In this document: positions 26,398 to 36,400 of the stretch, piece after piece | Numbering within the stretch: position 1 is the first letter of the stretch | Layout: every line of letters starts with the position of its first letter | Position numbers and translations under genes: made by a program | The notes under the pieces: generated by a model | The model's database searches: none | Told to the model about the DNA's origin: nothing | Seen by the model: only the letters and a program-made list of their open reading frames with translations | Assembly: GCF_008711175.1 (NCBI RefSeq) | Contig: NZ_VWNF01000004.1 | Coordinates: 18,402-82,401 of the forward strand | DNA length: 64,000 nucleotides | Direction: 5' to 3' | From: Nesterenkonia ebinurensis | Lineage (GTDB): Bacteria; Actinomycetota; Actinomycetes; Actinomycetales; Micrococcaceae

Positions 26398-27858
26398 ATG
26401 GCGGGTATGACTCCAGTGAACCCAGCGAAGCGTTTTGCCCCTGATCGTGTGGTTATCATCGGCGGCGGTCCAGGCGGCTACGAGGCGGCCATGGTGGCCG
26501 CGGACACCGGTGCCGAGGTGACTGTCGTTGAGGACAAAGGCATGGGCGGTTCTGCAGTGCTCACCGATGTGGTCCCTTCCAAGACCCTGATCGCCACTGC
26601 TGATGCGATGCGTCGGGTCAACGCCTCCACCGCCTTCGGAGTGCGGTTCGGCGAGTCCGACGGGGATGACTTCTATGAGACCGAGGCCTGGGCGGACTTC
26701 TCTAAGGTCAACGAGCGGCTGCTGAAGCTTGCTGCGACTCAGTCGAAGGATATTCACGCCTCATTGGAGTCCGCTGGGGTGCGCATCCTCGCCGGTCGCG
26801 GCAAGCTGGTGCCCCCGCATCATGTGCAGGTGACCGCTCCCACTGGGGAGACCCAATTGGTAGAAGCCGATGCGGTGATTCTGGCCACCGGCGCCCACCC
26901 CCGTGAGCTGCCCAGTGCGGCGCCTGACGGCGAGCGCATCCTCAACTGGACCCAGGCCTATAACCTCACTGAGGTCCCCGAGCACATGATCGTGGTGGGT
27001 TCCGGTGTCACCGGGGCGGAGTTCGCCTCCGCCTACCGTCGACTCGGTGCGGAGGTCACCCTGGTCTCATCCCGCGACCAGGTGCTGCCCGGAGAAGATG
27101 CCGACGCCGCCACCGTGCTGGAGAACGCCTTCAACCGGGTCGGCGTCAAGGTCGCCGCCCGGGCCCGTGCCGAGTCGGCGCAGCGCACCGAGAACGGGGT
27201 GCAGGTCATTCTCAACGACGGGCGCGTGCTGGAAGGCTCGCACTGCCTGATGGCGGTGGGCGGTATCCCCAACACTGCGGATCTGGGCCTGGATGAGTGC
27301 GGGGTGGGGACCACCGACTCCGGACATATTCTGGTGGACACCGTCTCCCGAACCACCGTCACCAATATCTACGCCGCCGGAGACTGCACCGGCCTGTTCC
27401 CGCTGGCCAGTGTAGCCGCCATGCAGGGCAGGATCGCAGTGGCTCATATGCAGGGCGGGGCCGTCAAGCCGCTGCAACTACACCGAGTGGCTTCAAACGT
27501 GTTCACCTCTCCGGAGATCGCCACTGTGGGGGTCACCCAGGCGCAAGTGGACTCCGGGAAGTACCAGGCCGATGTGGTCAAGCTGGACCTGACCACTAAT
27601 CCACGGGCCAAGATGATGAACATCCGCGACGGCTTTGTCAAGATCTTCTCCCGCCGCGGTTCCGGTACGGTGATCGGGGCAGTGGTCGTGGCCCCGCGCG
27701 CCTCGGAACTGATCTACCCGCTGGCCATCGCGGTGACCCATAAACTGCATGTGGATGATGTGGCCTCCACCTTCACCGTCTACCCCTCGCTGACCGGTTC
27801 CCTCGCTGAGGCCGCCCGGCGCCTGCACCTGCATGTGATGGACCCCGCCGACGGATGA
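26398..27858 (+). CDS. lpdA: NAD(P)H-quinone reductase, LpdA-like flavoprotein
   Basis: FAD-dependent enzyme (486 aa) of the pyridine-nucleotide disulfide reductase fold: FAD motif VVIIGGGPGGYEAAMVAA (18-35), NAD(P) motif IVVGSGVTGAEFASAYRRLG, FAD-binding NIYAAGDCTG, and a dimerisation domain at the C-terminus. The redox-active CxxxxC is absent: GGSAVLTDVVPSK has Ala53 and Val58 where both cysteines sit. The usual C-terminal His/Glu pair (HPTLSE) reads YPSLTG. This fits the mycobacterial LpdA-type quinone reductases rather than lipoamide dehydrogenase. ATG at 26407 is a possible alternative start. Confidence 0.82.
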   Translation: MAGMTPVNPAKRFAPDRVVIIGGGPGGYEAAMVAADTGAEVTVVEDKGMGGSAVLTDVVPSKTLIATADAMRRVNASTAFGVRFGESDGDDFYETEAWADFSKVNERLLKLAATQSKDIHASLESAGVRILAGRGKLVPPHHVQVTAPTGETQLVEADAVILATGAHPRELPSAAPDGERILNWTQAYNLTEVPEHMIVVGSGVTGAEFASAYRRLGAEVTLVSSRDQVLPGEDADAATVLENAFNRVGVKVAARARAESAQRTENGVQVILNDGRVLEGSHCLMAVGGIPNTADLGLDECGVGTTDSGHILVDTVSRTTVTNIYAAGDCTGLFPLASVAAMQGRIAVAHMQGGAVKPLQLHRVASNVFTSPEIATVGVTQAQVDSGKYQADVVKLDLTTNPRAKMMNIRDGFVKIFSRRGSGTVIGAVVVAPRASELIYPLAIAVTHKLHVDDVASTFTVYPSLTGSLAEAARRLHLHVMDPADG

Positions 27859-27949
27859 CGCGTGAGGCGATGCGGGTAGAGCGGATTGGGCGGCTTGAAG
27901 ACACGCTCGGCAGCTCGAGAGCTGCTCCTATCAGGCTAGGCTTAGGAAC

Positions 27950-29620
27950 ATGACTGAGCCGCGCCAGCCCACTGCCGTCGATGAGTTTGTCGAAGACTAC
28001 TTCGCCAAGCACCTGGAGCTGAACCCGGAGGAGGCCACCTATCTGGGCATCCCCGGGCATGAGACCGACTACGGGGACTACTCGCCGGCCGGCAAGGCGG
28101 AACGGGCAGCGCACGAGGCCGCAACACTCCGTGATCTTCAGAGCCTGACTCCCAGCGACCACACCGATGCGGTCACCCTGCATGCTATGCGGGAGCGGCT
28201 GGGCCTCTCCGTGGCGCTGCATGAGACCGGGCGCGAGGACATCAACAATATCGCCACCCCGGCCCACGGTGCCCGCCAGATCCTGGATCTGATGCCGCAG
28301 TCCACCGATGAGGACTTCGCCCATATTGCACAGCGTCTGCAGAACCTCCCGGCCGCGCTGGAGGGCTGGTGGAAATCGCTGGTCGCCGCTCGGAGGGGCG
28401 GAGAGGTCTCCGCGGTCCGTCAGGTGCAGGCCGCAGCGGGGCAGTTCGCCTCCTATGCTGCTCAGGACGGAGCCCTGGCTCAGCTGGTCACCGCTGCTGA
28501 GGCTGCCCAGGTCACCGGCGGCGTCGTCGATGATGTGCGCAAGGGTGTCCAGGCTGCCGCTGAGGCCTACCTGCAGCTGTCCCGGCGGCTCACCGAAGGG
28601 CTGCTGCCGGCCGCCCCGGCACAGGATGCGGTGGGCACTGACTACTACCGGCTGGCCTCGCAGTCCTTCACCGGGACCCGGCTGGACCTGGAGGAGACCT
28701 ACCAGTGGGGCCTGGCCGAACTCGCCCGGCTGGTGGCTGCCCAGGAGCAGGTGGCCGAGCAGATCCGCTCCGGCGCCTCGGTGGCCGAGGCCAAGGAGAT
28801 CCTCAACACTGATCCGGCGCGGAAGCTGCACGGCACCAAGGCGCTGCAGGAGTGGATGCAGCAGCTAAGCGACCAGGCGGTCGCCGATCTGAAGGATGTG
28901 CACTTCGACATCCCCTCCCCTATGGACCAGCTGGAGTGCAGGATCGCCCCGACCACCGACGGCGGGGTCTACTACACCGGCCCCTCGGATGACTTCGCCC
29001 GGCCCGGCCGGATGTGGTGGTCTGTACCGCCGGAGGACACCGAGTTCACCACCTGGGCAGAGACCACCACGGTGTATCACGAGGGCGTGCCGGGCCACCA
29101 TCTGCAGGTCGCCACTGCGGTGATGGTCAAGGACCGGCTGAACTCCTGGCGGCGCAACGGATGCTTCACCTCCGGCTACGCCGAGGGCTGGGCGCTCTAT
29201 GCCGAGGACCTGATGGCCGAACTGGGCTACCTGCAGGATCCCGGGGACATGATGGGCATGCTGGACATGCAGCGGATGCGGGCGGCCCGGGTGGTCTTCG
29301 ACATCGGTCTGCACTGCGGGTTCCGGGCCCCTGCTGAATGGGGCTCTCAGACCTGGAACCCAGTCAGCGGACGGGCGTTCCTGCGTGAGCATCTGCCGAT
29401 CTCCGAGGCCCAACTGGACTTTGAGCTGACCCGGTACCTGGGCTGGCCGGGGCAGGCACCCAGCTATAAGGTGGGCCAGCGGGTCTTCCAGCAGATTCGC
29501 GCCGAGCGTGAGGCCACCCTGGGTGCTGACTTTGACCTGAAGGCCTTCCACACCGAGCTGCTGCAGCTGGGCAGTCTGGGGCTGGACACGCTGCGCTGGG
29601 CGCTCGGCGGGCAGTCCTGA
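27950..29620 (+). CDS. DUF885 family protein (putative zinc peptidase)
   Basis: Cytoplasmic protein of 556 aa with no signal peptide. The zinc-binding HExxH-like motif is TVYHEGVPGHHLQ near residue 380, followed by the family motif SGYAEGWALYAEDLMAELGY and, near the end, YLGWPGQAPSYKVGQ. DUF885 proteins look like gluzincin-type metallopeptidases, but their substrates are mostly unknown. TAGGCT ends 7 bases before the ATG and no good SD is present, so it is likely leaderless. It is followed closely by the purine phosphorylase gene. Confidence 0.85.
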   Translation: MTEPRQPTAVDEFVEDYFAKHLELNPEEATYLGIPGHETDYGDYSPAGKAERAAHEAATLRDLQSLTPSDHTDAVTLHAMRERLGLSVALHETGREDINNIATPAHGARQILDLMPQSTDEDFAHIAQRLQNLPAALEGWWKSLVAARRGGEVSAVRQVQAAAGQFASYAAQDGALAQLVTAAEAAQVTGGVVDDVRKGVQAAAEAYLQLSRRLTEGLLPAAPAQDAVGTDYYRLASQSFTGTRLDLEETYQWGLAELARLVAAQEQVAEQIRSGASVAEAKEILNTDPARKLHGTKALQEWMQQLSDQAVADLKDVHFDIPSPMDQLECRIAPTTDGGVYYTGPSDDFARPGRMWWSVPPEDTEFTTWAETTTVYHEGVPGHHLQVATAVMVKDRLNSWRRNGCFTSGYAEGWALYAEDLMAELGYLQDPGDMMGMLDMQRMRAARVVFDIGLHCGFRAPAEWGSQTWNPVSGRAFLREHLPISEAQLDFELTRYLGWPGQAPSYKVGQRVFQQIRAEREATLGADFDLKAFHTELLQLGSLGLDTLRWALGGQS

Positions 29621-29637
29621 GCAGATAGGTTAGGGCT

Positions 29638-30465
29638 ATGAGCACTAAGGATCCCACCAGCGAGGTCAGTCAGCAGGCGCAGCGTGCCGCTGCGGCCCTA
29701 CTGCAGGAAGCAGGCATCGAGTCAATCGACCTGGCCTGCACCCTGGGCTCCGGCTGGGGGGAGGCCGCCGAGCAGCTCGGTGAGCTGGTGGCAGAGATCA
29801 GCGCTGAGGACATCCCCGGCTTCCGCAACTCCGGGGTGCCTGGGCACAGCGGCTCGCTGAAGGTCATCCGGGCTGCCTCTGGGAAGCATGTGCTGGTGAT
29901 CGGGGCCCGTACCCACTACTACGAGGACCGCGGTGTGGACGCGGTGGCACACGGGGTGCGCACCGCCGCAGCTGCCGGGGCGGGCGTCGTCGTACTCACC
30001 AACGGCTGTGGCGGACTGAATCCGGCCTGGACCCCGGGTGCCCCGGTGCTGATCCGCGACCATCTGAACCTCACCGGCGTCTCCCCGCTGCAGGGCGCCC
30101 ATTTTGTAGACCTCACCGATCTGTACTCCCCGCGCATCCGCGGAATCGCGCGGCGGGTGGACCCTTCGCTGCAGGAGGGTGTCTACGCCCAGCTGCCCGG
30201 CCCGCATTATGAGACCCCTGCCGAGATCAGCTACCTGCGCACCATCGGGGCGGACCTGGTGGGCATGTCCACCGCCCTGGAGGCCATCGCTGCCCGGGCG
30301 GCAGGGATGGAGGTCTTCGGCATCTCCCTGGTGACCAACCTGGCCGCCGGGATCTCAGATGAGCCGCTGAGCCACCAGGAAGTCCTTGAGGCCGGCACAG
30401 CCGCAGCACCCAGAATCGCTGCACTGCTGGCCCAGATCATCACCGCAACTCTGGAGGAGAGCTGA
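29638..30465 (+). CDS. Purine nucleoside phosphorylase
   Basis: Trimeric-type PNP (275 aa): converts purine nucleosides and phosphate to free base and (deoxy)ribose-1-phosphate. Motifs: CTLGSGWGEAAEQLGE (phosphate loop), the GARTHYYEDRG His region, VLTNGCGGLNP, PGPHYETPAEISYLRTIGADLVGMST (base and sugar contacts) and VTNLAAG. TAGGTT lies 6 bases before the ATG. It is the first gene of a salvage run with the phosphohexomutase-family enzyme and DeoC. Confidence 0.93.
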   Translation: MSTKDPTSEVSQQAQRAAAALLQEAGIESIDLACTLGSGWGEAAEQLGELVAEISAEDIPGFRNSGVPGHSGSLKVIRAASGKHVLVIGARTHYYEDRGVDAVAHGVRTAAAAGAGVVVLTNGCGGLNPAWTPGAPVLIRDHLNLTGVSPLQGAHFVDLTDLYSPRIRGIARRVDPSLQEGVYAQLPGPHYETPAEISYLRTIGADLVGMSTALEAIAARAAGMEVFGISLVTNLAAGISDEPLSHQEVLEAGTAAAPRIAALLAQIITATLEES

Positions 30466-30467
30466 CC

Positions 30468-32318
30468 GTGGCCGAACTGCTGAGCACTGCCAAGCGCTGG
30501 ATTGACCTGGACCCGGACCCCAGCACCCGCACTGAGCTCACTGAGCTGCTCGGCGACGCTGAGGGCGGCGACCAGGTGGCCTATGACACCTTGGAGCGGC
30601 TCTTCGCCGGCCGGCTGGCCTTCGGCACCGCCGGACTGCGCGCGGAGCTGGGCCCCGGACCGCTGCGGATGAATCGGCTGGTGGTTCGCCAGACTGCCGC
30701 CGGACTGCTGAAGTACGCCACCGCAAAGCTGGATGAGGCACATGGCAAGATCGACAACCCCCATGATGTGGAGGGGGCTAAGGCCCACAGGATCGTGATC
30801 GGCTATGACGCCCGCTACCAGTCCGATGAGTTTGCCTTCGAGACCGCGGAGATCTTCCGTGACGCCGGCTGGGAGGTGCACCTGTTCGACAGGCCCGGCC
30901 CCACTCCCCTGCTGGCCCGGCAGGTGCTGGTCACCGACGCCGAGGTCGGTGTGATGGTCACTGCCAGCCACAACCCGCCCCAGGACAACGGCTACAAGGT
31001 CTACCTGGGTGGGGAGCTCTCCCGCTACCTGGAGCCGGATGGACTGGGCGTAGGCGCGCAGATCGTCTCCCCGGTGGATCAGCAGATTGCCGCGACCATC
31101 GCCGAGGTGGTGTCCGCTGACTTCGCTGCAGAGTCCCCCACCCCGGAAGCGCTGCCCTCTCCGGAGGTTCCCACTCCTGCCGGGGTGCAGTGGATAAGTC
31201 AGCAAGCCCGGGACTCTTATCAGCGTGAGGCTCTGGAGCTGCTGGACCCGGAGAACTATCCGCACCGGGGCATCACTGTCGTCTACACCGCGATGCACGG
31301 GGTGGGCGGGGCTGCGGTCACCGATCTGCTCTACGCCGGCGGGTTCGCTGATGTGTTCCCGGTGGCCGAGCAGTTCGAGCCCGACCCAGCCTTCCCCACC
31401 GCCGACTTCCCCAATCCGGAGGAGGCCGGAGCACTTGACCTGGCCCTGAAGGCCGCCGCTGAGCACAATGCTGACTTGGTACTGGCCAATGACCCCGACG
31501 CCGACCGGCTCTCGGCTGCGGTCTATGACGACGACGCCGGGTCCTGGCGGCAGCTGAGCGGGGATGAGATCGGCGCGCTGCTGGGCCGGCACATCCTGGA
31601 GCGCGGCCCGCTGCGCGATGGCTGGCAAACTTCCCCTAGCGATACCTCTCCCACCATCGGCAACTCCGTGGTCTCCTCCCGGCTGCTGGGCAAGCTGGCC
31701 GCCGGCCGGGGCATCATTCACGAGGAGACACTGACCGGCTTCAAATGGCTGGCCCGGGTGCCGAACATCATCTTCGGCTATGAGGAGGCCATCGGCTTCG
31801 ATGTGGACCCGGTGCATGTGCGGGACAAGGACGGCGTCTCGGCCGCACTGATCTTCAGCGAGCTGATTGCCGATCTCAAGGCCAAGGGCAAGACCGCGAT
31901 CAGCGCCTTGGACGAGATCGCCGCCGAGGCGGGGGTCCATGTCACTGGCCAGGTGACTATCCGGGTGGATGATCTCTCCCAGCTGGGCGAGGTCACTGCC
32001 GCACTGCGCCAGAGCCCGCCTGCTGAGATTGCCGGTGATCCGGTGGTCGAGGCTCTGGATCTGAAGCAGGATCCGCTGCCGGGCAAGGAGTTCACCGAGG
32101 CGAAGTCCACTGATGCGCTGATCTATCTCACTGCTGGCGGACACCGGGTGATCGTGCGTCCCTCCGGCACCGAGCCCAAGGTCAAGTGTTACTTGGAGGC
32201 TGTGGCCCAGCCCGCGTCCGAGGCGCCCAGCGCCGTGGCAGCCGCCGGTCAGGAAGCTGAAACAGTACTGGCGGCCCTGCGCAGCTCGATGGAACAGATC
32301 TTAGGAGCCCATGGATGA
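30468..32318 (+). CDS. Phospho-sugar mutase (alpha-D-phosphohexomutase family)
   Basis: Mutase of 616 aa with a GTG start two bases after the PNP stop. The phosphoserine loop is VTASHNPPQDNGYKVY, the Mg2+ loop LANDPDADRLS, the sugar-binding loop FGYEEAIGFDVDP and the phosphate-binding RPSGTEPKVKCYLE. The family covers phosphoglucomutase, phosphomannomutase and, in some longer members, phosphopentomutase. Its position between PNP and DeoC suggests it converts (deoxy)ribose-1-phosphate to the 5-phosphate here; that is inference. Its stop overlaps the deoC start by 4 bp (ATGA). Confidence 0.9.
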   Translation: MAELLSTAKRWIDLDPDPSTRTELTELLGDAEGGDQVAYDTLERLFAGRLAFGTAGLRAELGPGPLRMNRLVVRQTAAGLLKYATAKLDEAHGKIDNPHDVEGAKAHRIVIGYDARYQSDEFAFETAEIFRDAGWEVHLFDRPGPTPLLARQVLVTDAEVGVMVTASHNPPQDNGYKVYLGGELSRYLEPDGLGVGAQIVSPVDQQIAATIAEVVSADFAAESPTPEALPSPEVPTPAGVQWISQQARDSYQREALELLDPENYPHRGITVVYTAMHGVGGAAVTDLLYAGGFADVFPVAEQFEPDPAFPTADFPNPEEAGALDLALKAAAEHNADLVLANDPDADRLSAAVYDDDAGSWRQLSGDEIGALLGRHILERGPLRDGWQTSPSDTSPTIGNSVVSSRLLGKLAAGRGIIHEETLTGFKWLARVPNIIFGYEEAIGFDVDPVHVRDKDGVSAALIFSELIADLKAKGKTAISALDEIAAEAGVHVTGQVTIRVDDLSQLGEVTAALRQSPPAEIAGDPVVEALDLKQDPLPGKEFTEAKSTDALIYLTAGGHRVIVRPSGTEPKVKCYLEAVAQPASEAPSAVAAAGQEAETVLAALRSSMEQILGAHG

Positions 32319-33007
32319 CCACGCCGACACCTCAAGAGCTGGCCGGGCTGATCGACCACACTGTGCTCACACCGGATGCACAGGAGGCCACGGTCCGCCG
32401 GGTGATCGCTGAGGCGGCTGCGCATCAGTTCGCCGCTGTGTGCATCAACCCCAAGTGGGTGGAGCTGACCGCTGGCGCCCTGGCCGGCACCGGGGTGAAG
32501 ACCTGCACGGTGGTGGGCTTCCCGCTGGGTGCCACCACCACCGCCCAGAAGGTGGCTGAGACCCAGGAGGCGGTGGCCAACGGGGCAGAAGAGATCGACA
32601 TGGTGGTGGACATCGCCGATGCCAACGCCGGCTTAGCCGATGCTGTGCAGGCGCAGATCGCTGCCATTGCCGCTGCCGCTCACGGCGGCGGTGCCATTCT
32701 GAAGGTGATTCTGGAGACCGCCCTGCTGACCGAGGAGGCCAAGGTGCTGGTCTGCCGCGCCGCCGAGGCCGCCGGGGCTGATTTTGTCAAGACCTCCACC
32801 GGGTTCGCCGGGGGTGGTGCCACCGTGGAGGATATTGCTCTGATGCACCGCGAGGTCGGCGGCCGGCTGGGGATCAAAGCCTCCGGCGGGGTGAGAACCT
32901 ACGACGACGCCGTCAAGGTAGTCTCTGCCGGGGCCACACGCATCGGAGCCAGCTCCTCTCTTGGTATTGTGGGAGCAGGAAAAGCAAGCACCGATGAGGG
33001 CTACTGA
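32315..33007 (+). CDS. deoC: Deoxyribose-phosphate aldolase
   Basis: Class I aldolase (230 aa) that splits 2-deoxyribose-5-phosphate into acetaldehyde and glyceraldehyde-3-phosphate. The Schiff-base Lys is in GADFVKTSTGFAGGGAT; the proton-relay residues are in EEIDMVVDI and LGIKASGGVRT. AAVCINPKWVE and VVGFPLGA are also family marks. It ends the PNP-mutase-DeoC operon. Confidence 0.96.
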   Translation: MTTPTPQELAGLIDHTVLTPDAQEATVRRVIAEAAAHQFAAVCINPKWVELTAGALAGTGVKTCTVVGFPLGATTTAQKVAETQEAVANGAEEIDMVVDIADANAGLADAVQAQIAAIAAAAHGGGAILKVILETALLTEEAKVLVCRAAEAAGADFVKTSTGFAGGGATVEDIALMHREVGGRLGIKASGGVRTYDDAVKVVSAGATRIGASSSLGIVGAGKASTDEGY

Positions 33008-33054
33008 CCGCCTGGTCCTCCGGTACCCACCACTCAACACAGCAGAGGGATCAC

Positions 33055-33393
33055 ATGATTGACGCGCAGGGCAATGTGAAGGCCTATTCCGGGCAGGGAC
33101 GGTTTGTGGGCAACCTGGTTGCCTTCCTCTTTGTATTCGGCCTGCTGCTGGGCTCCATGGTGATCCTGAACTTTTGGGACCTGGACAATGTATGGTGGCC
33201 GGGCCTGGTCTTCCTCGTCCTCTACTCTGGGGCATTCCTGATCGCCAAGGAGGTCATCGGCCGCTCCGACACCCTGGAGCAGCAGGACCTGCACGGCGAG
33301 CATGGGGAGCCCCTGGACGCCATGGCCTCCAGAGAAGCTGAATCTCAGGCGCCGGCCGGTGAGCGGAAGGCTCCCGCCCAGTCCCGCTACTGA
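33055..33393 (+). CDS. Small membrane protein, function unknown
   Basis: A 112-aa protein with two membrane segments (about residues 20-40 and 45-68) and a polar, Ala/Glu-rich C-terminal tail. A good SD (AGAGGG) precedes the ATG. It sits 47 bp after deoC and converges with mfd, whose stop is 15 bp away. I do not recognise the family. Confidence 0.6.
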   Translation: MIDAQGNVKAYSGQGRFVGNLVAFLFVFGLLLGSMVILNFWDLDNVWWPGLVFLVLYSGAFLIAKEVIGRSDTLEQQDLHGEHGEPLDAMASREAESQAPAGERKAPAQSRY

Positions 33394-33407
33394 GCTGAAA
33401 GTCTGGG

Positions 33408-36400
33408 TCAGCTCTTAAATAACGCGTCGTAGACCTGTTGGAGCCAGTCGAGCAGGGCCCCGTCGGTGAGATCCTCACCCCCGATGGGCTTGGTGCTCGG
33501 CTTGGCCAGCAGTACCTGCTTGAGCGAGGCCTTGTGCTGACCGGAGAACATCCGCTGCATGCGCAGTTGTCGTGACTCAGCCAGTTCTGCCACCGGGCTG
33601 AACCGTATGAACTTGCCCTGCGCCCCCACATCGGTGATGCCGACCGCACGCATCCGGTTGCGGAAGCGGGAGACCTCCACCAGATTCTGGGCTGCCTGGG
33701 GCAGCTCCCCGTACCGGTCAGTCCATTCCGCGAGCACGTCGTCGACCTTTTCATCGGTGTCTGCGGCGGCCAGCTTACGGTAGCCTTCCAGGCGCAGCGG
33801 TTCGCTGGGCACATATTCCTCGGGCAGGTGGGCGTTGATCGGCAGCTCGATCTTGACCTCTTCGGGGTGGGTGTCCTGCTCACCGCGGTAGTCGGCCACA
33901 GCCTCACCCACCATGCGCAGGTAGAGGTCGAAGCCCACTCCTTCGATATGCCCGGACTGCTCACCGCCGAGCAGATTGCCTGCTCCGCGCAGTTGTAGGT
34001 CCTTCTTGGCCAGCTGGAACCCGGCGCCCAGCTCATTGTGCGCGGCCACTGCCTTCAGCCGCTCCAGGGCGTCCTCGCCCAGCGGGATCTCCGCGGGGTA
34101 GAGGAAGTAGGCGTAGGCACGTTCTCTGGAGCGCCCCACCCGTCCGCGCAGCTGATGCAGCTGGGACAGGCCGAAGGCACTGGCCTTGTCGACGATCAGG
34201 GTGTTGGCGTTGGAGATGTCCAGTCCGGTCTCGATGATGGTGGTGGAGACCAGCACGTCGAACCGGCGCTCCCAGAAGTCCTGGACGATCTGCTCCAGCT
34301 GGGATTCGCCCATCTGGCCGTGGGCCACCTCCACCCGGGCCTCGGGCACCAGTTCCCGCACCCGGGCGGCGACCCGGTCGATATCTGCCACCCGGTTGTG
34401 CACGTAGAAGACCTGGCCCTCACGCATCAGCTCACGCCGGATGGCCGCGGAGATCTGTTTATCGGTGTAGGGGCCCACATAGGTGAGCACGGGATGGCGC
34501 TCCTCGGGCGGAGTGTTCAGCTCGGAAGTCTCCCGGATCCCGGCCATGGACATCTCCAGGGTGCGCGGGATGGGGGTTGCAGTCATGGCCAGCACATCCA
34601 CATTGGTGCGCAGCTTCTTCAGCTGCTCCTTGTGCTCCACGCCGAAACGCTGCTCCTCGTCGATGATCACCAGGCCCAGGTCCTTGAACTGGACCTCTTT
34701 GCCCAGCAGCCGGTGTGTGCCGATCACGATATCCACGGTTCCCTCCTTCAGCCCGATCATCACCTCCTTGGCCTCCTTGCCGGTCTGGAAGCGAGAGAAC
34801 GCCCGGACCCGCACTGGGAAGCCGGCGTAGCGTTCGGTGAAGGTCTCGTGGTGCTGGGAGACCAATAGGGTGGTGGGCACCAGAACAGCCACCTGCTTGC
34901 CGTCCTGCACGGCTTTGAAGGCCGCCCGGATGGCAATCTCGGTTTTGCCGAAACCCACGTCCCCGGAGATCAGCCGGTCCATGGGGACCTCAGCCTCCAT
35001 ATCCCGTTTGACCTCCTCCATGGTAGAAAGCTGGTCGGGGGTCTCCACATAGGGGAAGGCGTCTTCCAACTCGGACTGCCAGGGGGTATCGGGATTGAAG
35101 GCGTAGCCCCGGGAGGCCATCCGGGCCGCGTAGAGCCTGATCAGCTCCGCTGCGATCTCTTTGACCGCCCGGCGGGCTTTGCGTTTGGTGGCCGCCCAGT
35201 CGGAACCGCCCATCTTGGAGAGAGTGGGCACGTCCCCGCCCACATACTGGGAGACCTGGTCGAGCTGGTCGGTGGGAACCATCAGCCGGTCCTTGGGGGC
35301 GCCCCGTTTGAAGGAGGCGTATTCCAGCACCATGTATTCGCGCATGCCGGCGGTGCCGGCCCGGATGGCCGCCGGAGAGCCCACCGGCCGCTGGATCAGT
35401 TCGAGGAACTGACCGATGCCGTGTTGAGCATGGACCACATAGTCGCCCTTGGTGAGCGAAAGCGGGTCCACCGGATTCTTCTTCCGGCGGGTGGCCCGCT
35501 TCTTCCCGGCCCGGGAGTCCTGCCGGATGGACCGGCCGAGCATCTCGGACTCGGTGAGCAGGGCCAGCTGCAGGGAGTCCAGGGCGAAACCTTCGGCCAG
35601 GTTGGCAGTGGTGACGGTGATCTGCCCGGGGGCCGGGGCCGCCTCAAGCGTCTCTGCCAGTTGGTGCGGCACTGAGTACTCGGCCAACAGTTCGGCGACT
35701 CGGGCGGCGGAGCCGGAGCCGCCGGTGGTCACCACTACCGCCCACTGGTCCTTGGCGCGGGAAGCAAGGAACTCCATGACCTGTTCCACCGACCCTCGGT
35801 AACCGATCGGTTCCCGGGAGTCGATGGAGACCAGGTCAGCATCCTGCTCCAACTCCTCGTCCCGCCCCAGCGAGGTGATCGACCACCAGCCGGCGTCGTG
35901 CCTCAGTGAGGCCTCTCGGGTCTCAGCGAGTGAGGCAAAAGCCCCGGTGGCAAGGCTGTCACGCTCCTGTGCCGAGACATCGATCGGTGCTGACGCCCCA
36001 TCAGAGCTGGCCTGCCAAGCTGCCGCCAGGAACTCCTCATTGGTGGCAGCCAGGTCGTGGGCACGGGTGCGGACCTTCTCCGGTTCCACCACTACGGTCA
36101 GTGACCCTTGCGGCAGCTGGGAGACAAAGGGCACCATGCGCTCAGCCAGCACGGGAGTCAGCGATTCCATGCCCTCGACTGCCTGATACTGGCTGATCTT
36201 CTCCAGCATGTCCACCGCATGCGGCATGCTGGGCATCAGGGACTTGGCTTTGGTGGCGATCTCATCGGTGATCAGCAGCTCACGGCAGGGCACGGCGTGG
36301 ACGGTGGTGGGGACATCGTTCTCGATGGAGAGCTGATCAGCCACTGAGAAGTGGCGCAGCTGTTCGATCTCATCGCCGAAGAACTCCACCCGGACAGGAT

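Noticed and set aside
30231..32144. A 637-codon open frame on the minus strand opposite the phosphohexomutase-family gene
   Set aside because: It is the shadow of a GC-rich coding sequence. The plus-strand frame has all catalytic motifs; the minus frame shows no known domain and lies antisense to an operon.
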